Source: CAVRJC01 sp964505725
GTDB lineage: Bacteria > Actinomycetota > Acidimicrobiia > IMCC26256 > DASPTH01
Direction: 5' to 3'
NCBI GenBank assembly: GCA_964505725.1
Contig: CAZDJK010000101.1
Span: 1 to 11,531, forward strand
Length of the DNA: 11,531 bases
A model generated the notes under the pieces. The model was not told the origin of the DNA, did no database searches, and was given only the letters and a program-made list of their open reading frames with translations. Of this stretch, positions 7,188 through 11,531 are shown one piece after another. Position numbers and translations under genes: made by a program. The stretch's first letter is position 1. Each line of letters opens with the position of its first letter.

Positions 7188-7940
7188 TCAGGGACCGGGG
7201 AAGGCGACCCGAAGTTCCTCGAGCACCTGCGGGTCGCCTTCGGTCTGGGGCGTGTGCGCGGTGTCGAGACGCCCGTAGACCAAGCGGACGAGGGCCTCGG
7301 CCGGGAGCTCGAGGTCGGCGCGCTCACCGCGGTCATGAGCGGTCATGCTCACGGCGCCGAGGTCGATGGTGAACCATCGGGTGGGGTCGGTCGTGTGCAC
7401 GCTGACCGTGCCGCCGGTTCCGGTGGGCCTGCCGGTGTAGCGCGCGATCAGCCCGAGGTTGTCGACGACGAGTGCGGCCGCGTCGGCTTGCAGGCGGGCG
7501 TCGGGGTCGAGTGCCACCTCGATGTCCCAGGTGTGAAGTGCGTGCTCGTTCAGGCGCAGCCCGACAAAGCCGTCGAAATCGACCATGATCGGCCCCATCG
7601 CGAACCGGAACGCGGCCCGCTCTGCGTCGGTGAGCCCGTCCAGCCGTTCCAGCAACGCGCGGTCGGCCATCAGCGCGTCGTCGGCCTTCGCGCGCGATTG
7701 CTTGGCGTTCCACTCATCCCAGACGCTCGGCGCGAAGTCGTCGGGCGTCGAGCGGTCGGCGAGCGCGTCGGCGAGCCGGCGCTCCATGACCACCGCGCCC
7801 GAGCCAATGTGCGACAGGACATCGGCGATCGTCCACTCACGCGGGTACGCCGGTTCCTCGAGCCGGCGCACGTCGAGCGGCGCGACGGCGTCGCGGAGGT
7901 GGTGTACGGATGAGCGGAGCGCGTCGAGTTGGGATGCCAT
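7188..7940 (-). CDS. Maleylpyruvate isomerase / mycothiol-dependent enzyme family protein (DinB-like, MDMPI_N)
   Basis: A 250-residue cytoplasmic protein with a DinB-like four-helix metal-binding domain of the MDMPI_N (PF11716) kind, followed by a small C-terminal domain. The founding member isomerises maleylpyruvate with mycothiol in gentisate degradation, but most relatives are uncharacterised thiol-dependent enzymes. The family-typical 'REWTIADVLSHIGSGA' (34-49) supplies H44. 'NEHALHTWDI' (131-140) supplies E132 and H136, matching the expected His/Glu/His metal site. The C-terminal part ends in 'PAEALVRLVYGRLDTAHTP', a common closing segment in this family. ATG 7940 lies 23 bases after the stop of the amidohydrolase remnant on the same strand, with no strong Shine-Dalgarno. 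It probably shares a transcript with the upstream amidohydrolase unless the palindrome at 8215-8232 ends it. Mycothiol use supports an actinobacterial host. Family is fairly sure; reaction unknown. Confidence 0.87.
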   Translation of the reverse strand: MASQLDALRSSVHHLRDAVAPLDVRRLEEPAYPREWTIADVLSHIGSGAVVMERRLADALADRSTPDDFAPSVWDEWNAKQSRAKADDALMADRALLERLDGLTDAERAAFRFAMGPIMVDFDGFVGLRLNEHALHTWDIEVALDPDARLQADAAALVVDNLGLIARYTGRPTGTGGTVSVHTTDPTRWFTIDLGAVSMTAHDRGERADLELPAEALVRLVYGRLDTAHTPQTEGDPQVLEELRVAFPGP

Positions 7941-7963
7941 CTACTCGACCGCGTGCGCCTCGG

Positions 7964-8176
7964 TCAGAACCCGAACAGGGCTCGTGCGTGGCCTCCGAGG
8001 AGCGCGTCGACGCTCCTCTCGTCGACGGCGTGCTCCTCCAGCATGACGCGCGCTTCGTCGGGTGTGGCGGTGTCGTGTTGGGGGTAGCGGCTGCCCCGTG
8101 CCGCCTTGTCGCCGAGCACGTCGGGCATGCGCGCCACTGGCTTCTCCCAGCTGTCGAAGCCGACGACGAGCGGACT
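7964..8176 (-). pseudogene. 5'-truncated amidohydrolase remnant
   Basis: On the minus strand an open frame of about 70 codons ends at a TGA (7964-7966). It reads like the last part of an amidohydrolase_2 protein: 'SPLVVGFDSWEKPVARMPDV', then 'GSRYPQHDTATPDEARVMLE', then 'LLGGHARALFGF'. The Asp usual in the 'SDYPH' metal motif is replaced, and its His by Gln (RYPQH). No start codon precedes the conserved part in frame; the first GTG lies inside 'EKPVARM'. A second frame immediately upstream, ending 'NACKLHES' near 8175, may be a frameshifted continuation. The fragment lacks everything N-terminal, including the DxH metal site, so it should be inactive. It sits between an intact amidohydrolase and the MDMPI-family gene, pointing to loss of a former neighbour or paralogue. 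The similarity is judged by eye. Confidence 0.55.
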
Positions 8177-8214
8177 CGTGGAGCTTGCACGCGTTCTGCC
8201 ACGAGACGCGCCGG

Positions 8215-8232
8215 GGCCGGGTCGACCCGGCC
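8215..8232. terminator. Perfect 18-bp GC palindrome downstream of the amidohydrolase
   Basis: GGCCGGGTCGACCCGGCC is its own reverse complement. As RNA it gives a seven-pair stem with a TCGA loop, beginning 19 bases after the amidohydrolase stop. There is no T-run. It could terminate or process the leftward transcript, or be a scar at the edge of the adjacent gene remnant. Confidence 0.4.
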
Positions 8233-8251
8233 GGGCCGGGCTCGGATCCGG

Positions 8252-9568
8252 TCAGTGCCACGGGCCGACGGTCCTGAACGCGAGGACGCCGCCGTGGCCG
8301 GGCTCGGGAACCGCGTCGATCGGCTCGGCGAGCTCGGCGAGCGTGGGCGCCCCGATGCGATCCGCGATCCTGTGCAACTCGGCGCCGTCGAGTCCGAGTG
8401 CCTTGATGCCGTTGTCCTGGAGCATGGCGCGGGTCGCCCCGGCGGGGATGTCCGAGAACGTGTGCCGCAGGCTGAGGCGCGTCATGTTCTCCTCCTCGGC
8501 ACGGTCGTCCTGGTACTGCCACGTGCCCTCGACGTGCGGATAGTCGCGCCCCCAGATCACGTTGGCCGTGTAGCCCTCGTGCACCGCCATCTCCGCCTCG
8601 AACGGCGCCATGAAGCTCGCGCCGATGTACACGCTCTGGCTGCAGTACTCGGACGGCATCCTCGGCAGCGTGTCCTTCAGCAAGAAGCGGTGGTTGAGGT
8701 ACGACGAGTCGTACTCGCGCATCGTCGCCGACCACCACTCCCCGTTCTGTTCGGTCACCATGAAGACGAGCCCGGGGTGCCGCTCGAACACGCCCGAGAA
8801 CACGAGGCGGTGGAGCGCCCGCCGGGCGAGCCACCCCCCGGCCTCGATCTCGACCATGGGGACCATGTGAGGACCGAGGGTGCCGAAGATCGACGCGAGG
8901 TCGAGTGCCCCGGCATGGGTGGCGAGGGCCATGCCCAACTCCTCGCAAGCCGACCAGAAGGGCTCCCACTCAGGGGCGTCATAGGGTGTGATCCCGGGGC
9001 GCGGTGCGGAGAAGTTCGCCACCCGCAGGCCGGCGTCGCGTGCCCAGCGCACGACCTCCACGCATTGGTCGATGTCCCACTGGGGCAGGTGCACGGCGCC
9101 CAGGAGCCGTTGCGGCGCTACCGAACAGGCGGTGGCGAGCCAGTGGTTGTAGATGTCGAGTCCCGCCCAGGCACGCTCGAGGTCCTGGGTGTGGTCGAAG
9201 GAGAAACCCACGCCGGCGACGAACGGTACGGGCTCGCCGTTCTGGCTGCCGTGGAAGATGATCTCCGACGCGATGCCATCGGCGTCCATCTCCTTCAGGC
9301 GCTGCGTGATGTCGTGATGCCCGGTGGTCAGGCGGTTGCGCGTGAACTGCTCCTTGCGTACCTGCGCTTCGGGCGAGTCTCCGAGCGCGGCCTCCTGGAA
9401 CATGGGGCCGAACGCGCGGACGGACTTCACGTAGTCGTCGTACTCGTCCAGGAGGTCGGCGGGGCAGAACTCCCGCATGTCCTCGAGTCGGGGGCCGATG
9501 TGACTGTCGCCGGACACGACCGCCAACGGCTCGGCGGCGTCCACGTCGGTTCCCGATCTCGACTGCAT
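8252..9568 (-). CDS. Amidohydrolase family protein (amidohydrolase_2, metal-dependent TIM barrel)
   Basis: A 438-residue intracellular enzyme of the amidohydrolase_2 (PF04909) group, which includes decarboxylases and hydrolases acting on aromatic or dicarboxylic intermediates. The N-terminal metal motif DxH is D21-S22-H23 in 'VVSGDSHIGPRLEDMREF'. A further metal His, H218, lies in 'GMALATHAGALDL'. The late catalytic Asp is D342 in 'VIWGRDYPHVEGTW'. These are the expected landmarks in the right order, so the enzyme looks intact. The tail 'EPIDAVPEPGHGGVLAFRTV' and the end 'GPWH' suggest a natural C terminus. Length is within the family range. ATG 9568 follows a G-rich leader without a sharply defined Shine-Dalgarno. 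It is transcribed away from the SDR gene, and a good promoter candidate with an embedded palindrome lies 53-81 bases upstream. A catabolic role with the SDR is plausible, but the substrate is unknown. Confidence 0.9.
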   Translation of the reverse strand: MQSRSGTDVDAAEPLAVVSGDSHIGPRLEDMREFCPADLLDEYDDYVKSVRAFGPMFQEAALGDSPEAQVRKEQFTRNRLTTGHHDITQRLKEMDADGIASEIIFHGSQNGEPVPFVAGVGFSFDHTQDLERAWAGLDIYNHWLATACSVAPQRLLGAVHLPQWDIDQCVEVVRWARDAGLRVANFSAPRPGITPYDAPEWEPFWSACEELGMALATHAGALDLASIFGTLGPHMVPMVEIEAGGWLARRALHRLVFSGVFERHPGLVFMVTEQNGEWWSATMREYDSSYLNHRFLLKDTLPRMPSEYCSQSVYIGASFMAPFEAEMAVHEGYTANVIWGRDYPHVEGTWQYQDDRAEEENMTRLSLRHTFSDIPAGATRAMLQDNGIKALGLDGAELHRIADRIGAPTLAELAEPIDAVPEPGHGGVLAFRTVGPWH

Positions 9569-9620
9569 CGAACTCGCCCCCGCCTTCCCGCGTCCCCGCC
9601 GTCAGTCGTGCCCGACCCCG

Positions 9621-9649
9621 ACGTTATGGCACTGAGTGCCGCGCGTCTA
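9621..9649 (-). promoter_or_regulatory. Candidate promoter for the amidohydrolase gene
   Basis: On the minus strand TAGACG (9644-9649) resembles the -35 TTGACA, and TAACGT (9621-9626) fits a TAnnnT -10, with exactly 17 bases between them. Transcription would start near 9614, leaving a leader of about 46 bases before ATG 9568. A 13-base palindrome fills most of the spacer. The match is good for a high-GC actinobacterium but is judged by eye. Confidence 0.45.
9628..9640. promoter_or_regulatory. Palindromic operator candidate between amidohydrolase and SDR genes
   Basis: GGCACT-G-AGTGCC has perfect six-base arms around one base. It lies wholly inside the 17-base spacer of the leftward promoter candidate, and just before a -10-like TAATCT (9648-9653) for rightward transcription. 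A TetR- or GntR-type repressor bound here could shut off both directions. No regulator gene is in the window. Confidence 0.45.
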
Positions 9650-9703
9650 ATCTGTACCCCGAGCTCCCGGGGGAGCGATCCGCCCTCGGCGAAGCGTTGC
9701 ACG

Positions 9704-9814
9704 TGGGTCCCGGAGGTTGTGTCGTACTTCGCGACGCCCAACGGCCGCTTGAATGCGACCATCGAGGAGTTCTGCCGGATCCTCGCGTCCGGCGCCAACA
9801 TCGCCACGACTTCG
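9704..9814 (+). pseudogene. Internal fragment resembling a dihydrodipicolinate-reductase-type oxidoreductase
   Basis: In one plus-strand frame the spacer before the SDR reads 'WVPEVVSYFATPNGRLNATI' followed by 'EEFCRILASGANIATTS'. This recalls the stretch in NAD(P)-binding dihydrodipicolinate reductase-like proteins where a strand is followed by a helix with 'CRLLESGKNVVTTS'. The likeness fades on both sides and there is no start codon or downstream domain. The frame continues openly but out of phase with the SDR gene. It is therefore best read as a decayed internal fragment, or possibly chance coding-like sequence. Homology was judged from memory of the family, without a search. Confidence 0.4.
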
Positions 9815-9840
9815 GGTCGGGGCGCTGATCAATCCGGACG

Positions 9841-9846
9841 AGGAGG
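9841..9846 (+). promoter_or_regulatory. Shine-Dalgarno site that sets the SDR start
   Basis: AGGAGG lies five bases before ATG 9852. The open frame could begin as far back as ATG 9753, but those 33 extra codons have no SDR character and overlap the gene fragment, so 9852 is the start. Confidence 0.8.
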
Positions 9847-9851
9847 CGAGG

Positions 9852-10610
9852 ATGAGGCTCGAAGGCAAGGTCGCGTTGGTGTCGGGCTCCACCCGGGGCA
9901 TCGGGCGCTCGATCGCGCAGATGTTCGCCGCGGAGGGCGCCAAGGTCGCGGTGACCGGCCGAACGGTCGAACGAGGCGAGAAGGTGGTCGACCTCATCCG
10001 TGCGGAGGGAGGCGAGGCGGAGTTCTTCGCCCTCGACGTGATGCAGGAGGACAGCGTCGCGAGCGTGATCGCGCAGGTGGCCGGGCGGTTCGGGGCCCTG
10101 ACCATCCTGGTGAACAACGCGGCGCCGACGGTGGAGGTGGGCTCGAACATCAAGCCCCTCGTCGACGTCACCACCGACGAGTGGAATCTGATCCTGCTGA
10201 GCGCGCTCACGGGCAGTGTGTTCTGGAGCTGCAAGTACGGGATCCCTCACCTGCGTGCCGCCGGTGGGGGTTCGATCATCAACATCTCGTCCGGGCAGTC
10301 GATCGTGGGCATGGCCGGCTTCGCGGCCTACGCCGCGGCCAAGGGCGCGATGAACAGCCTCACGCGCGGCATCGCCGTCGAGGAGGCTCCGAACAACATC
10401 CGCTGCAACACCATCCTTGTGGGCCGCGTCGTCGCGAAGGGCGACGCCGGGGTGGGCATCACGCCCGGGCACCTGACCCGTCTCGGCGTGCCGAACGACG
10501 TCGCGTACGCAGCGACGTTCCTCGCGTCCGAGGAGGCTGCGTTCGTGACTGGGTCGATGCTCACCGCCGACGGCGGCTTCACCATCAACGCCGGCCGGCT
10601 CACCGACTAG
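9852..10610 (+). CDS. SDR family NAD(P)-dependent oxidoreductase
   Basis: A 252-residue classical short-chain dehydrogenase/reductase, which would interconvert alcohol and ketone groups with NAD(P). The Rossmann motif is G12-STR-G16-I-G18 in 'VALVSGSTRGIG', with Ser at position 11 where Thr is usual. R37 in 'TGR' after the second strand suggests NADP(H) preference. D62-V63 and N88-N89-A90 follow as expected. The catalytic pair is Y160-x3-K164, with S147 thirteen residues earlier. The Asn of the usual tetrad, expected seven residues after W111, is Ala118 in 'LLSALTG'. The C terminus 'ASEEAAFVTGSMLTADGGFT' is canonical, and the length is normal. ATG 9852 has a strong Shine-Dalgarno. The gene diverges from the amidohydrolase, with which it may be co-regulated. 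A role in oxidising a hydroxylated catabolic intermediate fits the context but is inferred. Confidence 0.93.
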   Translation: MRLEGKVALVSGSTRGIGRSIAQMFAAEGAKVAVTGRTVERGEKVVDLIRAEGGEAEFFALDVMQEDSVASVIAQVAGRFGALTILVNNAAPTVEVGSNIKPLVDVTTDEWNLILLSALTGSVFWSCKYGIPHLRAAGGGSIINISSGQSIVGMAGFAAYAAAKGAMNSLTRGIAVEEAPNNIRCNTILVGRVVAKGDAGVGITPGHLTRLGVPNDVAYAATFLASEEAAFVTGSMLTADGGFTINAGRLTD

Positions 10611-10619
10611 CTGACGAGG

Positions 10620-10641
10620 CGGACCCGGTCAGACGGGTTCG
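10620..10641. terminator. Candidate terminator hairpin at convergent gene ends
   Basis: CGGACCCG (10620-10627) and CGGGTTCG (10634-10641) form an eight-pair stem with one G-T wobble and a six-base loop. It starts ten bases after the SDR stop and overlaps the last codons of the sulfotransferase. On the minus strand the wobble becomes a C-A mismatch, so it should work better for the SDR transcript. No T-run follows. Confidence 0.42.
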
Positions 10642-11531
10642 GGCGCTGCGACCGGGAACCGCTCGAGGTAGTGGGCAAACCGGGTGCGGATGCGCTCGGG
10701 GCTGAGCCCGTAGTCCTCGGCCCGGTAGCGCATCGGCGGAGTCGCGGCCCGGTCCGCAGCATTGCCTTCACGCCACGCGGAGATCGCCGCAACGACCTCG
10801 GGCGTGAGCTCCTCGCCCAACCAGGCGTAGAGGCTGCCGACGGATTCGATCGGATCGCCCATCAGGTCGTCGAAGCTCAGGTCGAAGAACCGCGCGTCGC
10901 CGGTGCGGTCGCGGAAGTCGACGAGGCGCCGGGTGGCCTCGGCCCACCGCTCGGTGAGCGATGACCCGAGGTAGTCGCGCCACTCGACGGGGTCGAGGAC
11001 GTTCGGCGGTGCGAGCGCGTCCACCAGCGTGGCGACGGAAGGGATCACCTTCGCCGGATCGCGGTGGGTCATGACGAACTTCGCGTTCGGGTACACCTCC
11101 GTCAGCGCATCGAGCCCGAACATGTGGAGGGGCGTCTTCAGACGCCAGCGTGACGGCGGTCGTCGCCACTGGAGCATCTTGAGGACGCGCTCGTGATAGC
11201 GGTACGCGGGACCCATGTCGCACGACAGGACCCACGCTCCGAAGCTCGGTGTCGTGGCGAGCGTGTCGAGCGCCGGCGAGCGGAAGGACATCGCGAGCAG
11301 TTCCATACATTCCGCCGGCCCGGTGGCCGAGACGGGCAGCATCGCGTGCAAGGTGGGGATCTGCTGGTGCATCATGTCGACGCGTGCGGCCGCCGCTTCG
11401 ACGCGCGGGTCGTCCCGCTCCGTGGCGAGATCCGGAGGCGGTGCGGGCGCCCAGGCCTCCCAGGCCCGCAGGTAGCGGACGTCGGGGTCCTGCGCGAGCA
11501 GGATGATGAGCACAGTCGAGGCGGTGCGAGG
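10629..11531 (-). CDS. Sulfotransferase family protein, N terminus outside the window
   Basis: The C-terminal 300 residues of a cytoplasmic sulfotransferase of the Sulfotransfer_3 (PF13469) kind, which would transfer sulfate from PAPS to a hydroxyl or amine acceptor. The frame is open to the window edge, where the first visible residues 'PRTASTVLIILLAQDP' match the 5'-phosphosulfate loop (commonly PRSGTT...LLALDP). GTG 11511-11513 is therefore an internal codon, not a start, and probably some tens of residues are missing. Downstream are 'SRWRLKTPLHMFGLDALTEV', corresponding to the conserved K-[ST]-P-x-H segment, and 'PNAKFVMTHRDPAKVIPSVA', corresponding to the 3'-phosphate-binding region. The C-terminal half has the usual 'FFDLSFDDLMGDPIESVGSL' and a 'SPERIRTRFAHYLERF' helix. 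Acceptors of actinobacterial members include sterols, lipids and sugars; none can be assigned. It converges on the SDR gene with only 18 bases between stops. Confidence 0.9.
   Translation of the reverse strand, partial: PRTASTVLIILLAQDPDVRYLRAWEAWAPAPPPDLATERDDPRVEAAAARVDMMHQQIPTLHAMLPVSATGPAECMELLAMSFRSPALDTLATTPSFGAWVLSCDMGPAYRYHERVLKMLQWRRPPSRWRLKTPLHMFGLDALTEVYPNAKFVMTHRDPAKVIPSVATLVDALAPPNVLDPVEWRDYLGSSLTERWAEATRRLVDFRDRTGDARFFDLSFDDLMGDPIESVGSLYAWLGEELTPEVVAAISAWREGNAADRAATPPMRYRAEDYGLSPERIRTRFAHYLERFPVAAPEPV

Noticed and set aside
7941..8969. Alternative minus-strand frame of 342 codons overlapping the amidohydrolase 3' half
   Set aside because: It has a shadow-frame Arg/Gly/His composition, and the overlapping amidohydrolase frame carries H218 and D342 motifs.
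9663..9676. Inverted repeat GCTCCC-GG-GGGAGC near the SDR spacer
   Set aside because: It is almost entirely GC, has a two-base centre and no clear relation to a promoter, so chance is the better explanation.
7910..10705. A 931-codon plus-strand open frame spanning the amidohydrolase, spacer and SDR region
   Set aside because: It is antisense to the amidohydrolase and out of frame with the SDR, both of which have clear motifs. Only the short stretch at 9704-9814 looks protein-like.

Overview
The window is high-GC DNA (roughly two thirds G+C by eye), densely packed with genes on both strands. A mycothiol-dependent-isomerase-family protein, a secreted Y-X4-D repeat protein, SRPBCC and amidohydrolase proteins and a branched-chain-type (HAAT/Liv) ABC transporter together point to an actinobacterium. 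My guess is a member of Acidimicrobiia or a related environmental lineage, but no marker gene is present to prove it. I see no tRNA, rRNA, CRISPR array, insertion sequence or phage gene.

Layout. Minus strand, left edge: a fatty acid hydroxylase/sterol desaturase-type membrane enzyme cut by the window edge (1-1002), preceded in the same apparent operon by a secreted Y-X4-D repeat protein (1031-1579). A 163-base divergent spacer follows. Plus strand: an SRPBCC protein (1743-2213), a secreted substrate-binding protein (2339-3580), a single 920-residue chain fusing both permeases and one ATPase of a Liv-type transporter (3660-6422), and the second ATPase (6419-7129, ATGA overlap). Minus strand: an MDMPI/DinB-like protein (7188-7940), a 5'-truncated amidohydrolase remnant (7964-8176) and an intact amidohydrolase (8252-9568). 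Plus strand: a short remnant resembling dihydrodipicolinate-reductase-type oxidoreductases (about 9704-9814), then an SDR oxidoreductase (9852-10610). Minus strand, right edge: a PAPS-dependent-type sulfotransferase whose N terminus lies outside the window (10629-11531).

How it may work together (inference). The binding protein, H-M-G fusion and LivF-like ATPase make a complete importer from only three genes. The flanking amidohydrolase, SDR, SRPBCC and MDMPI proteins are typical of accessory catabolism of aromatic, terpenoid or lipid-like compounds, so the imported substrate may be an organic acid, amide or degradation product rather than an amino acid. The sequence alone does not identify it.

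The main points of interest are the three-domain transporter fusion, two gene remnants that suggest local gene loss, a palindromic operator candidate placed inside the spacer of a promoter between the amidohydrolase and SDR genes, and an 8-bp inverted repeat in the leader of the binding-protein gene. I found no clearly undescribed defence or mobile system.
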